Origin: Ecdyonurus torrentis
Lineage: Eukaryota > Arthropoda > Insecta > Ephemeroptera > Heptageniidae
Direction of reading: 5' to 3'
Length of the DNA: 64,000 bases
NCBI GenBank assembly: GCA_949318235.1
Contig: OX439137.1
Coordinates: forward strand, 17,830,187-17,894,186
A model generated the notes under the pieces. That model made no database searches. It was given only the letters and a program-made list of their open reading frames with translations, and was not told the DNA's origin. This document shows, piece after piece, positions 1-9,861 of this stretch (the first letter of the stretch is position 1; each line of letters opens with the position of its first letter). A program made the position numbers and the translations under genes.

Positions 1-38
<38 letters not shown>
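1..38. repeat. (CT)n microsatellite
   Basis: Pure CT dinucleotide tract running off the left edge of the window. Confidence 0.95.
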
Positions 39-42
<4 letters not shown>

Positions 43-142
43 GTCGTCGAATAAAAGACAAAAGCAAAAATATTTATCTAACTGCGAAGTGAAAGAGACA
101 AAGGAACAAAAGAAATTTTAAATACACACGTAGTGCTGTCTG

Positions 143-145
<3 letters not shown>

Positions 146-223
<78 letters not shown>
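146..223. repeat. (GA)n microsatellite
   Basis: Uninterrupted GA tract of about 39 units. GA/CT is the commonest dinucleotide repeat in the window. Confidence 0.95.
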
Positions 224-224
<1 letters not shown>

Positions 225-346
225 GTCTATCCAGTGAAAAGTAATAAGAGAACTGAAACTTTTGCAAAGCTCAAAATATGATCATTAAAACATGATTGCA
301 ATCAGCATGCAAATTACTTACATTTCTAATACTTTTTATTAATATG

Positions 347-608
<262 letters not shown>

Positions 609-612
609 AAAT

Positions 613-931
613 TCAATTTATTAAAATTAATTAATGAAAATTAAAAAATAATAAATCTTTAGCATATTCTGCATTTTTTAGTATTTTTTTTACACAAAAT
701 TCATTTAGAAAAAAAAAAAAAGAAAAAAAAAAGTAACAGTTAAAAATTAAAATATTCGCAGACTGTGACGATGCAGTTTGTCATGAAAGAGAAGTCAGTT
801 AAATTTGAAATATTTGACACCTCACTTCCCAGGTTTGACTTTGATTCTAGTTGATGACGTCACAAGAGAAAGTGCAAACCTTGCTAAATAATATTAAATA
901 AGATTAACTCAAATCACTTCAACTGCGAGAT
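613..931. other. AT-rich spacer, no recognised feature
   Basis: AT-rich sequence with an A-run near 708-732 and one TGACGTCA at 855-862. I see no coding potential or repeat relationship here. Confidence 0.6.
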
Positions 932-2264
932 AGATATAAGATATAAGATATAAGATTTTATTACGTTCTATGTCTTTACAGAGTAGAACAAGTCAAATAA
1001 CACAAAATACATCAACAAAAAATAACATGTAGAATCACTATATGGCTGTTACACAGGATATTAATAAAAAAAAAATAATAATAGTAATAATAATAAGGAA
1101 AAACTTAGGCTAGTTATACTTAACGTTATTACATGCAAGAAAATCAGCGACACTATAAAACATATTGTCAAGCAGGTATCTCTGGACCATTCTTTTAAAA
1201 GAAACATAAGAATCACAATCTTTTATATTATTAGGGAGTGCATTATATAAAAAAGGAATACAATATTCAGGACCCTTTTGGCTAAGAGACATCCTCTTTT
1301 TTTCAACATAATAGCCCCCATTATTTCTAGTCTCGTAGGAATGGACGCTATGAACCGTTCTGAACCATGATGGATATCTCCTCAAAAATTTTACACATTC
1401 ATAAATAAATATTGAAGGCAATGGTAAGATATCCAGTTCTAAAAAATGTGGACGACATGACATTGGGGGGTATGTACCAAACATGGTTCTCACTGCCCGC
1501 TTTTGCATAACAAAAACGTCGCTTGAACATGGCGATTGCCCCCAGTAAATAATGCCGTATTGAATATGACTATATATATATGAGAAATAAACGTTTCTTA
1601 AAGTTGCAGAACTTACAGTGTTTTTTAAAGACCCTAGCAAAAATACGCCTTTCCTTAATTTAGCACAAATATCCGAACAGTGAGTTGTCCAATTAAGAGT
1701 GTCAGAAATGGTAAGACCTAGAAATTTAGTTTCATTTGATGGTAGGATAGACTTTCCATCCATTTTTAATAATGGACAATAATCTATCTTTTTTTGATAA
1801 GTATGAAATTGCAAAAAAGTTGTTTTATTTACATTTATATCAAGATTATTAACTAAAGACCAAGTTTTCATTGAATTCACTGCTTGTATAGCCTTAATTA
1901 TTAACTCAGATGGACTTTTACAACTTATTAAATTATTAGTGTCATCTGCATAAATTATAAGGAAACCTATAATGATAATTAAAACCAAATCATTAATGTA
2001 TGTATCAAAAAATGGCGGTCCGACCTGAGATCCCTGAGGAACACCCTTGCAGGTATTCTTTGGGTCAGAAAAATGGTCCCTTATAACCCCATTTTCATCA
2101 ACGCTCTGTACTACTACAAATTGAGTACGATTATACAAAAATGATCTAATCCATGTCAGTGCAACAGCGTCTACTCCATAGTTTGCTAATTTGATTATAA
2201 AAATTTCAGGGTCCAGTGTGTCAAATGCTTTGGAGAAATCATAGAAGAGACTAACTAACATCAT
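932..2264 (-). mobile_element. 5'-truncated non-LTR retrotransposon (LINE)
   Basis: The 3' portion of a LINE on the minus strand. It contains an open reverse-transcriptase frame (1110-2264), a short 3' UTR, and a terminal tandem heptamer (AGATATA/GATATAA, about three units, 932-955) where the element ends. Short 3' repeats instead of poly(A) are usual for CR1/L2/Rex1-type LINEs, which fits the protein motifs. The 5' end is missing: the sequence begins at RT motif A, so the endonuclease and the fingers of the RT are absent, as expected from incomplete target-primed reverse transcription. No target-site duplication is obvious. Confidence 0.85.
1110..2264 (-). CDS. LINE reverse transcriptase, C-terminal 384 codons (5'-truncated ORF2)
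   Basis: This open frame encodes the palm and thumb of a non-LTR reverse transcriptase, which copies its own RNA at nicked chromosomal targets. Motif A FYDFSKAFD is at residues 7-15, GVPQGS at 74-79 and the catalytic YADD at 105-108, so all three metal-binding aspartates are present. Downstream are KFLGLTISDTLNW and HIQYGIIYWG, typical of the thumb of CR1/Jockey-group RTs. The usual GS-LGP-LLF after GVPQ reads GSQVGPPFF, an unusual substitution. Family ORF2 proteins are about 900-1000 residues, so roughly 60% is missing, including the AP endonuclease. The first Met is only the first in-frame ATG and not a true start. The frame has no stop or frameshift, which suggests recent insertion. Whether it is CR1-, Rex1- or Jockey-clade needs a tree. 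Confidence 0.85.
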   Translation of the reverse strand: MMLVSLFYDFSKAFDTLDPEIFIIKLANYGVDAVALTWIRSFLYNRTQFVVVQSVDENGVIRDHFSDPKNTCKGVPQGSQVGPPFFDTYINDLVLIIIIGFLIIYADDTNNLISCKSPSELIIKAIQAVNSMKTWSLVNNLDINVNKTTFLQFHTYQKKIDYCPLLKMDGKSILPSNETKFLGLTISDTLNWTTHCSDICAKLRKGVFLLGSLKNTVSSATLRNVYFSYIYSHIQYGIIYWGQSPCSSDVFVMQKRAVRTMFGTYPPMSCRPHFLELDILPLPSIFIYECVKFLRRYPSWFRTVHSVHSYETRNNGGYYVEKKRMSLSQKGPEYCIPFLYNALPNNIKDCDSYVSFKRMVQRYLLDNMFYSVADFLACNNVKYN

Positions 2265-2414
2265 AGATCATAGATCTAACTTCTCATCAAATATCAGTCT
2301 TAAGCAAAGTCGTTTTTAATATCATTGATCTTGGCTGGTTTGATCTTTTGAGGCAGTGCTTTGTGGATATTAATACATTGCTTTGGACACTGAAATTTAT
2401 AATTGGTTTTGTAG

Positions 2415-2575
2415 AGCTGGTTCTTTTAGTTACAAATTCCTAACTTATTTGAGATAAATACCTTTAAGTTATTATGAGTAGCTAAAATAATGCATTTTAG
2501 CAATTATTTATTAACATTAGCTATTTTAACTTAAAATAGCTTTAAAAACAACGTAAATTAGCTGTTTAGCTCTAG
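2415..2575. mobile_element. MITE-E fragment
   Basis: Shares the MITE-E core (ATGAGTAGCTAAAATAATGC and flanking TAACTTATTTGAGATAAA) with the copies at 2633, 23487 and 25050, but lacks the CACTCTAAAAA terminus. Confidence 0.6.
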
Positions 2576-2632
2576 TATTGAAGACTGTAATTTCTACCAA
2601 AATTTCATAAATGATAGTTAATAACTCAGGGT

Positions 2633-3160
2633 CATTCTAAAAATTGGTGAATTACTTTAGTTACGATTCCTAATTTACTTAAGGTAAAACCTTTTCAGTT
2701 ATTGGGACCGGATTTTCATTTGCAAATGTCTGCTTGCGCCTGCAAGTTTGGTTGCTCCTCGTACCGCACAACAATTTACTAAATATTTATAAATTTTGGT
2801 TCATTCCAGGTATTTTGAGGTAAATTACAGGTAGATAGGAAATATTTTACAAATTGATAATAAGTTGTGCAGCAGGAAAAGTAACTGCTGTTTTTGTAGG
2901 CGCAAGCAGACATTTGCAACTGAAAATCTGGCCCCTAATTATAAGCAGCTAAAATGATGCATTTTAGCAAATTATTAACAATAGCTAATTTAACTTAAAA
3001 TAGATTAAAAAAACTTAAAACGACTGAAAATAATTTAGGTTAGGTATTGTTAATAATTTGAAAAATACATTATATTAGCTGCTCATAATAACTTAAAAGT
3101 GATTATCTTAAATAAGATAGGATTCGTAACTGAAGTAATGTACCAATTTTTAGAGTGTTT
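2633..3160. mobile_element. MITE-E, full-length, interrupted
   Basis: Inverted-repeat element with ends reading CACTCTAAAAATTGGTGCAT inward from both sides (left end slightly diverged). The internal arms contain TAGCTAAAATGATGCATTTT. It is split by an unrelated 232 bp element at 2704-2935. Without it the copy would be about 296 bp, close to the 274 bp copy at 23487-23760. Confidence 0.75.
2704..2935. mobile_element. 232 bp inverted-repeat transposon nested in MITE-E
   Basis: Both ends carry a roughly 42 bp inverted repeat beginning GGGRCCRGATTTTCA and containing TGCAAATGTCTGCTTGCGCC, with only about four mismatches between arms. It interrupts MITE-E at a point that is continuous in the other copies. 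I could not resolve a clean target duplication. It contains no ORF and is non-autonomous. Confidence 0.75.
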
Positions 3161-3175
3161 AACTAGAGGTTGCAG

Positions 3176-3415
3176 CACGGAAAAAAACTACTACCTATGT
3201 CAGGTATACATGAACCCTATATTTTGCAATAGGTACACTTTAATTTGGACCAGGTAGTTATAAACTACAAAACCACTTAATCTAAGTGAGTGACAACTTT
3301 ATTGTAGCATATTGTACCTGCATTAGCAGGTATTATTGTAGTATAATAATACCTGGGTTCTAGCTTATATATGTCTACTTATTGCAATTTTAGTATTAAT
3401 TTTTTTTTTGGCGTG
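3176..3415 (+). mobile_element. MITE-D copy 1
   Basis: About 240 bp repeat with ends CACGGAAAAAAA and TTTTTTTTGGCGTG and an internal palindrome around TACCTGCATTAGCAGGTATT. Four further copies lie at 22438, 39999, 52475 and 60344, in both orientations. The terminal motif resembles those of MITE-C and MITE-F. Confidence 0.8.
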
Positions 3416-3726
3416 AGCATACAGTCCTAGTTATTTATTTGTTCTAACTATAGACTAAGTATCAATGTTTTATATATATGTTTTATATATGATCAGCAAA
3501 GGTACAAGAAAAAGAATCACATATGTGAATGTGACTTTATATATGAATAATATTAATAATAAATGAAAAGTTAATATGAAAGATTTGAATTAAATATTTA
3601 TTTTAATGTGGTATGAAATAAAAATAAAAATCGGAATTTTTTAGAAAAAAATGAAATTTGATTAGGTAACTGTATTTTAGCCATATTTAATTTTTAATTA
3701 AGTATTATATATATAAATATATATAT

Positions 3727-3757
<31 letters not shown>

Positions 3758-3927
3758 TTAGTAAATGGTACATTATTTCCGTGGCTAATGCAAGTAGAAT
3801 ACATAGAATATTTCGCAGCACAAAAAGCTGAACATAAAAAAAAAACATTTTCATTATTGTCATCCTTTCTTCAGATCTGTTGAAGCGTAAATTATTATCA
3901 TTCATATTTACTCACGACTGCATAGGA

Positions 3928-3930
<3 letters not shown>

Positions 3931-3971
<41 letters not shown>
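3931..3971. repeat. (GA)n microsatellite
   Basis: Pure GA tract of about 20 units. Confidence 0.95.
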
Positions 3972-3973
<2 letters not shown>

Positions 3974-4019
3974 TGTTGAATCAATACCACAAAACGTTGA
4001 TATTTTTAAAAAAAAATTC

Positions 4020-4352
4020 TTACTACACTTTAAGTGTTGTATTCAGATGGCTTGTATCTCAAAATTTTAAAAGAAAACTTTGAAATTTTATGATGCCATT
4101 TAAAAGTTAACAGTAACAGCTACCTATGATAACATTTTCACCATCAGATAAGAGAGAAAATAATTATTGAAATTAACATGGGCTCTTATGGAACTAAAAC
4201 TTCAAATTATAATTTAATATCTAGCATGATGACCTTTTAATTTTTTTTATATTTTTGAAGATACCTTATCTTAATGTATCACTAGGGGAATTTTCACATT
4301 TTTCTTTTTTTACAATTTTTTAGTCAAATCCCGCAGTACCTGATGTACCGCC
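4020..4352 (+). mobile_element. MITE-H copy 1
   Basis: Repeat of about 330 bp recognised by a conserved core (AACAGCTACCTATGATAACA, then ACCATCAGATAAGAGAG) and a distal segment containing AGTCAAATCCCGCAGTACCT. Related copies are at 8503 (-), 12129 (-), 26577 (+, interrupted), 37440 (+) and 62425 (-). It has no ORF; the family type is unknown. Confidence 0.7.
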
Positions 4353-4385
4353 TTGAAAACAAACATCTACTGACTGATAAATACT

Positions 4386-4495
4386 AATGCTGTTCGTAAA
4401 CCCTGTTCTCTGCTCCTAAAATGACGATCAGCTTTGGTTAATCAAATGGAATGCGCATTTTTTGGTGCAAGAAAACAGGGTTTACGAACAACATT
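4386..4495 (+). mobile_element. MITE-G copy 1 (110 bp palindromic MITE)
   Basis: Starts AATGCTGTTCGTAAACCC and ends with its inverted complement GGGTTTACGAACAACATT. The terminal repeats are about 25 bp and the whole can fold into a hairpin. Three copies here (4386, 40241, 47059) are 110 bp by my count and one (24745) is about the same. Confidence 0.85.
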
Positions 4496-4512
4496 ATTAT
4501 TTTCCAAGAAGT

Positions 4513-4566
4513 AATTACCTGGCTAGCTACTTCACCTGTAATTACCTGGCTAGCTACTTCACCTGT
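4513..4566. repeat. 27 bp tandem duplication
   Basis: Two adjacent copies of a 27 bp unit containing ACCTGGCTAGCTACTTCACC. The same unit, inverted and diverged, recurs at about 51614-51690. Confidence 0.75.
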
Positions 4567-4592
4567 AACTACTTCTACTTCACTTACGTATA

Positions 4593-4812
4593 TGCATGAA
4601 AAGAAAAATTACGTAATTTATGCTGCGTTTATGTCATTAAAGCATAAATAATACTAAATTAGAACAACATAAATAAATATGTTGTACAGCATAATATTTA
4701 TGCTATGTTACATAGTTATTATGCAATATAGCATAAATTATGCTGTATTGAACAAATATTGCTAAAAATGAGCTAGCATAATTATTACGTAGTTATTTTT
4801 TCAGTGTGTTAA
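4593..4812. mobile_element. MITE-C copy 1
   Basis: AT-rich MITE with alternating AGCATAAATTATGCT-type palindromes, an inward TTACGTAATTTATGC end and the opposite end ATTACGTAGTTATTTTTTCA. This is the most abundant family in the window (about a dozen copies). Confidence 0.75.
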
Positions 4813-5189
4813 AAGTGATCAATAACTCTCTGTTATCGTTAAGTATTATGAAATAGGGGGAAAAATATTAAAAAATAAATAAATAAAAAATTATCACAAT
4901 AAAAAAGGTGAAATACTGAACGCTTTTTTTTTTTATCAATTTGAAAGCTGACTTCCGCTAGAGCTAATATAACAAGCTATATTTCTAACAAGTTATTGGT
5001 TGACAATAAAATGGCTCAACAGTTTTTATATGTAAAACATAAATATGCGATATTAACATTATATTATGGCGGCTATAAACTTGCTATCTATAGAAACATA
5101 CGCTGCTATATAAACATTAAATTTTACTGCTCTGTATAGCACGTAGTAAATACAGACTTACATTGCCGCCATGTTTGTGGTGCTTTACT

Positions 5190-5495
5190 ATAGGGTGGTT
5201 TCATTCATGTTAAAGTCGACGTCATAAGTGAGTACTAAATAACATTGGCCGGTATAGGAAAATGGCACATTTTGCTAATTTAAAAATACTTCGCAATATT
5301 TTTGAGAGCATTGATGTTGTTAACAGGTTGAATTAGTGCCTCAAGTATGCAAGAAAAATAATAATGACCAAAAAATAGCTAATTTTCCAAAGAAAATAGA
5401 CAAAAACTACGTTTGTCCTATGCTGAGCAATGTTATTCATTGCTCTAGAAGAGCATCGAAAAGCACTCAGAATGACGTCATGCGTACACACCCTA
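5190..5495 (+). mobile_element. MITE-A copy (GGGTGG variant)
   Basis: About 306 bp, starts TATAGGGTGG and ends ACACACCCTAT. It carries the family landmarks: ATTCATGTTAAAGTCGACG, a GAGAGCATTGATGTTGT core, TGTCCTATGCTGAGCAATG and a terminal TGACGTCATGCG. A short antisense piece of the related A2 subfamily abuts its left end (about 5161-5188). Confidence 0.8.
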
Positions 5496-5634
5496 TTGTG
5501 TGACATAGGAATTTTATAATATTATCTATATAGTAACCTTGCACTGCAGCTTGCAAACTAACTTTGCTGTATAACATAATATTGTTGATGTTTGACGTCT
5601 ACTGCTTTACTATCATGTCAAATATAGCCTCTTC

Positions 5635-5945
5635 AGTCTCCGACTTTTTTAAAAATTATTTCACCGTCGTAAATTTTAACCATGTTTTTGTGCGGATATC
5701 GGAAAGACAAAGATATTCTTCTTTTGTTAAAAAGGTTTTCTTGCTTTTGCGGACCCCCTACCTACTCTAGAATGCTCAAAATAGCGTTTAAAATAGCATA
5801 AATTTAGTGGTGTGTTTTCTCGTTCAATTTTTGTATTTTTATTTCAATTTTTTTTCGATGTTTTTTTTATTATTTTTGATTGCATTATCTGATGACCTCT
5901 GTATTGTATACTGCCACTAAAGAGGCTAAATACCTTGAAGTGGAG
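5635..5945 (+). repeat. dispersed repeat Q, copy 1
   Basis: About 300 bp that matches 59805-60112 throughout, with shared landmarks TTTTGCGGACCCCCTACC, AAAATAGCGTT and GTATTGTATACTGCCACT. It has no terminal repeats or ORF that I can see and its type is unknown. Confidence 0.65.
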
Positions 5946-6012
5946 CGTAGTGTTCCAAAATAACTTTGCTGTACAACATAGCTAACTATGCAGTCACTAC
6001 TAAACGGTGCTA

Positions 6013-6039
6013 AAAAAAAAAAAAAAAAAAAAAAAAAAA
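6013..6039 (-). terminator. long T-run downstream of tRNA-Met
   Basis: Poly(A) on the + strand reads as about 27 consecutive T on the tRNA strand, two bases past the tRNA 3' end. Pol III needs only four or more T, so this is a strong terminator. It could alternatively be the scar of a retroposition tail. Confidence 0.7.
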
Positions 6040-6041
6040 CT

Positions 6042-6114
6042 TGCCCCGGGTGAGGCTCGAACTCACGACCTTCAGATTATGAGACTGACGCGCTGCCAAC
6101 TGCGCTACCGAGGC
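6042..6114 (-). tRNA. tRNA-Met (CAT), elongator, copy 1
   Basis: A 73 nt intronless tRNA gene. It supplies Met for internal AUG codons. The acceptor stem GCCTCGG pairs with CCGGGGC, followed by discriminator A. The A box is TAGCGCAGTTGG and the B box GGTTCGAGCC-type (GAGTTCGAGCC). The anticodon CAT lies in the loop CTCATAA (complement at 6079-6081). The sequence is very close to the canonical animal elongator Met tRNA. CCA is not encoded. On the gene strand it is followed after two bases by a T-run of about 27, an exceptionally long Pol III terminator. About 75 bp of its 5' flank is shared with the second copy at 58396. Confidence 0.95.
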
Positions 6115-6414
6115 TTGTTATACTGACGAAGTGAAACACTACAAGTTATGTGCAAGTAGATCATTGTCTTGGTCATCTATATTCACCACAAAGGCGCCCA
6201 GTTTTTCAAGACTTACATGAGCGACATGTGAGTGCACTTCCAAAAATTCCTGAGCGCAAAATTTAAATAAAGTGCAAGTGCGATTAATTACGTTTTCGCG
6301 AGCGTGGAACCTGCTTATTTTTTTATAGTGCACTGGTTAAGTCTACAAAATAACTACATTTGTGCCCTACAACATAGTAAAATACAGTATATATTTCGTA
6401 ATTTATTTTTTATC

Positions 6415-6935
6415 AACGGACAAAAATAACTAAGATGTTAGCTCATTTTGAGCACAAATACAGCATAAATCAGGCTATACTGCACAATAAATATGTTAAA
6501 AAGCAGGTGTGTCTGACTCATTTTGCATGCCGGGCCAAATCAGACCTTATAATTCTTTTGCGGGCCACATACTTTTACTGAGCGGGGTTATAGGGCCCCG
6601 CTAGAGGCAAATTTTTTTCAAAAAGGGGATGTGGCTCTTTATTTTTTTTTTTAACAAATAATGTAAGTTTTACTGAAAATATTAACACTGTGAATATAAA
6701 ACAAAAAAAGGGGGACTAAAAACTGTAATTATACAACAACATTTCAAAAAAAAATCATTTTTATTTAATATTTTTCCTGGACCGCACAAAACGACCTCGA
6801 GGGCCGCATGTTTGACACCCTTGTTATATAGCATAAATATTATGTTGCTCAGCATAATTAATTATGTTCTAATTTTGCATATATTTATGCTATAACGACA
6901 TAAATACACGTACTTACGTAATTCATATGTCCCAA
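6415..6935 (-). mobile_element. MITE-C copy 2, split by hAT-like insertion
   Basis: Begins CGGACAAAAATAACTA and ends TACTTACGTAATTCAT. It is interrupted at TATG-TTATATAG-CATAAA by the element at 6504-6823. Removing the insert and one 8 bp duplication restores the family sequence. Confidence 0.8.
6504..6823. mobile_element. hAT-like non-autonomous transposon
   Basis: 320 bp element with termini CAGGTGTGTCTGACTCATTT and (inverted) CAAGGGTGTCAAACATGCGG, i.e. CAGGGGTGTC-type ends followed by a GC-rich GGGCC segment, as in widespread hAT DNA transposons. It is flanked by the 8 bp duplication TTAAAAAG / TTATATAG (6496-6503, 6824-6831). Other MITE-C copies show that the unduplicated target is TTATATAG. 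It contains no transposase. Confidence 0.85.
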
Positions 6936-7123
6936 GTACAGTAGATACCTCAGTTATTAAATGGCAGTAAAATATTTAGAGAGAGTTGCATACTTTATGA
7001 AAGCATATTTGATTATTCACATTTGAGCGACCAAGCAGACACAAGCCAAAGTTGTTTTCAAGCTCACGTCTCTTCATATCGCTATACAAACTACACGCTA
7101 AGTTAGCCCTGCTTGTGACAATA

Positions 7124-7408
7124 TATAGGGTGTATGCACTCATATTTAAGAGCCGCCATTTTGTTGGTCAGGAATACATAGGCCAGCATAGGAAAAACGT
7201 TATTTTTATTTTTTTAACAGCAAAAAAAGCTTCAGACCTCAAAGCCTTATTTCTAGCTCCTAATAAGCTCGAAGAATATGAGAAAATTTGTTCAGTTGAA
7301 TTAAACTCGTTTTATGTGAAAAATTAAAAAAAATGTTGTTTCTCCTATGCTGGACAATACATTAGACACCAAAAACATGGCGACAAAGTGCAAGGATGTG
7401 CAAGGGAA
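7124..7408 (+). mobile_element. MITE-A2 subfamily copy
   Basis: Starts TATAGGGTGTATGCACTCA like MITE-A but has a different body: AAGAGCCGCCATTTTGTTGG, CATAGGCCAGCATAGG and CTATGCTGGACAATACATTA. Another long copy is at 58647, with fragments at 8331 and 9236. Confidence 0.7.
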
Positions 7409-7478
7409 ATATAGGGTGTATGAGCATGACGTCATATGAATGCGCTTTGTCGCCATACTGAAGCAATAAATCATTTTG
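7409..7478 (-). mobile_element. MITE-A fragment
   Basis: Terminal piece TATAGGGTGTATGAGCATG with TGACGTCAT, ending where MITE-F begins. Confidence 0.65.
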
Positions 7479-7488
7479 TCCTCGTGGA

Positions 7489-7697
7489 AAAAGGAGTTTC
7501 TATTTAGACTTTTTTTATAATAAATATGTTAGATATATACAAAGATTTTTAAGATGTGCATAGCTAACTATTTAGCACTGAAGAAATAACGTTTATACTA
7601 ACAAGTTACTGTTTAAACTTTTGTCAACCAAGTTATTGGTTTGTACTGAAGAGTTACATCTATGGAACTGAATAATTTGTTAAATTTATATTTTCCG
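7489..7697 (-). mobile_element. MITE-F copy 1
   Basis: Antisense copy with landmarks AGCACTGAAGAAATAACG and CAAGTTATTGGTTTGTACTG, ending ATATTTTCCGTGG. Other copies are at 26141, 27559, 35785 and 41138. Confidence 0.75.
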
Positions 7698-8044
7698 TGG
7701 AGCATATAAGGCAAACGTCATTGTTTTTTTGTCTATTTTCTTTCGTAAATTAGTTGATTTTATTTTATTAAACACTTTTATGCTTTAATTTATTTTATAC
7801 TTAATTTAAGTAAAATTGGCAACAAAAAGAGAGAGAGAGAGAGAGAGAGAGGGAAAAGAAATGTTACATTTTTTGCAGTTTTAAAAAAAAAGGACTTTAT
7901 ATAAAGGTAAAAAGGAAAACGTACGAAGATATTTGACTACTTGATTCAGCTATTTGAGTTGCTGAATATTTTACTTTGCTTTAGAAAGAGCATTTTATAG
8001 TTAACTTAAGTTGCAGTAAAACGTCTTTTTAAATTTTAAAATAG

Positions 8045-8094
8045 CAGAGAGAGTCAGTGTGAGAGAGAGAGTGAGTGAGTGCGAGAGAGTTAGA

Positions 8095-8136
<42 letters not shown>

Positions 8137-8138
8137 AA
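8045..8138. repeat. compound (GA)n/(GT)n microsatellite
   Basis: Interrupted GA, GAGT and GT tracts ending in a pure GA run. Confidence 0.9.
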
Positions 8139-8330
8139 TCTCACAGGTAATAAAGTTTTCAGCCCTCACCTAAACTTAAAATTGAGATTTTAATTTAAAA
8201 TTCCATTTGTTACAAAATTTTATTACATTTTTTTTTCAGGGCTTTGTTTATATACTCGTATCTGACGCGCAAGAATTTTTCCATTTATTTTTATTGTTAA
8301 TGACGTCCTTACTATAAAGTTTGTTAACAG

Positions 8331-8394
8331 GTTGCACTCATATTTAAGAGCTGCCATTTTCTTGGTCAGGAATACATAGGCCAGTATTCAAAAA
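8331..8394 (+). mobile_element. MITE-A2 fragment
   Basis: Matches the first 60 bp or so of A2 (ACTCATATTTAAGAGCTGCC, then AATACATAGGCCAGTAT). Confidence 0.55.
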
Positions 8395-8502
8395 GTCAAA
8401 ATTATTATTATTTTTTTTATTTTTTCCATACAATAATGCCATTGTGACATTTTTTTTTTTTTTTTTGAATTATAATGTTTTTTATAATATGCACAATTTG
8501 GT

Positions 8503-8806
8503 TTTAGGCGGTAAATCAGCTTCTGCGCGATTTGACTAAAAAATTGTAAAGAAAGAAAACTCTTTGGGTAGTTTGGGTAGTCACCATGCTACATTTTATA
8601 TTATAAATTTTTTAAAGTTTAAATCCTATAAGACCCCATGTTAATTTCAATAAATATTTTCTCTCTTATCTGATGGTCACGAATTCTGAAAATTTATCAT
8701 AGTAGGTAGCTGTTACTATTAACTTTCAAATTTCATTATCAGGTTTGCAATTTTTCTTTTTAAATCTTGAGATACAAGATATTTGAATACAACACTTTAA
8801 AAATTT
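8503..8806 (-). mobile_element. MITE-H copy 2
   Basis: Antisense MITE-H with GCGCGATTTGACTAAAAAAT, CATGTTAATTTCAATAAATA, ATCTGATGGTCACGA and AGGTAGCTGTTACTATTAAC. Confidence 0.65.
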
Positions 8807-9062
8807 ATTATAAAATTGTCATTGTGATGATAATAGTCTATTATAAAATAAAACGTAATTTCATTGCAAGAAAGAGAACCATTTAAAAATTTAAATCCCC
8901 AATGACAAGCAGGCTAAGATAAAACAGAAAGACTTCTGCTATTAAAATCAACTTTATTTTTAAATGTTCGGTTTTATCGTCTTTTAATCTCCAAGAATCA
9001 ATTTGATTTTAAACAGCTAAGTTGCAGATTTACAGAGAGGGTAGATAAGAGACTTTAGCAGC

Positions 9063-9072
9063 GGGAGAGGGA

Positions 9073-9125
<53 letters not shown>
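9063..9125. repeat. (GA)n microsatellite
   Basis: GA tract preceded by GAGAGG/GAGGGA variants. Confidence 0.95.
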
Positions 9126-9126
<1 letters not shown>

Positions 9127-9235
9127 AATGAAAAGAAAATAATGATTGAAATATGTTACTTTAGAAAGAAAAATACGTTGCATATATTATACAAAATAAA
9201 ATACGTAATATATGCTGCATTAAATAATTGCTATA

Positions 9236-9325
9236 GACAGGTGCACTCATATTTATAAGCCACCATTTTGTTGGTCAAAAATACACAGACCAGCATAGGA
9301 AAAACTTCATTTTTTTTTTAAATTG
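9236..9325 (+). mobile_element. MITE-A2 fragment
   Basis: Diverged start of A2 (GTGCACTCATATTTATAAGC, then CACAGACCAGCATAGG). Confidence 0.5.
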
Positions 9326-9462
9326 CAAACTTAGATTTAAACCTCAATCAACCTCAATCTAAGCTATGTAATAAATTACCTGATGATACATGTCTACAAT
9401 CTCAATGTTTAAAAAATCTATTTCTAAAATATTTTTATAGTAACTAACTCATATTATTGTAC

Positions 9463-9464
<2 letters not shown>

Positions 9465-9496
<32 letters not shown>

Positions 9497-9860
9497 TGCC
9501 ATATTGTGTTATCGTGCTATACACCAATCCCAGTCCCAGTCAAGACATTGTCTTATCGACAGGTAAGGACTTTCCAATTAGTGGAAAAGCACACACGGGC
9601 CGGCCACGGCCTACACAGCCCAGCATTTGCCATGACAGCCTAGAGAAACCGTGTAAACATCTAGGCAGGCTGGTCGGTGCAATCACATCAATCATGCACC
9701 TCCCGAATACTGTGCGTCGTCATGGAATGCATGTAAACATGCACCGTGCAACGTGTTGTGCTCTCACACTTGACGTACGCACCCAGCAGTGGCTCGAACC
9801 TATACTCGGTGAGGAGTACAGAGTTGCGAGTCAGCTGCCTTCACCACTCGGCCATACCAT
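9465..9860 (-). mobile_element. SINE-1 copy 1 (tRNA-derived, about 395 bp)
   Basis: A short interspersed element read on the minus strand: tRNA-like head, about 200 bp body, poly(A) tail. The head (about 9765-9860) has A box TGGCCGAGTGG and B box GGTTCGAGCCA, so it would be transcribed by Pol III. The body includes CACGGTTTCTCTAGGCTGTC, and the 3' domain ends ATCCCAGTCCCAGTCAAGAC on the + strand next to a T-run (9465-9493) that is the complement of the A tail. SINEs have no protein; they borrow a LINE. The open frame across it is incidental. Copies are at 11692, 17151, 45851 and 48349, with a split head at 30774. Confidence 0.85.
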
Positions 9861-9861
9861 A

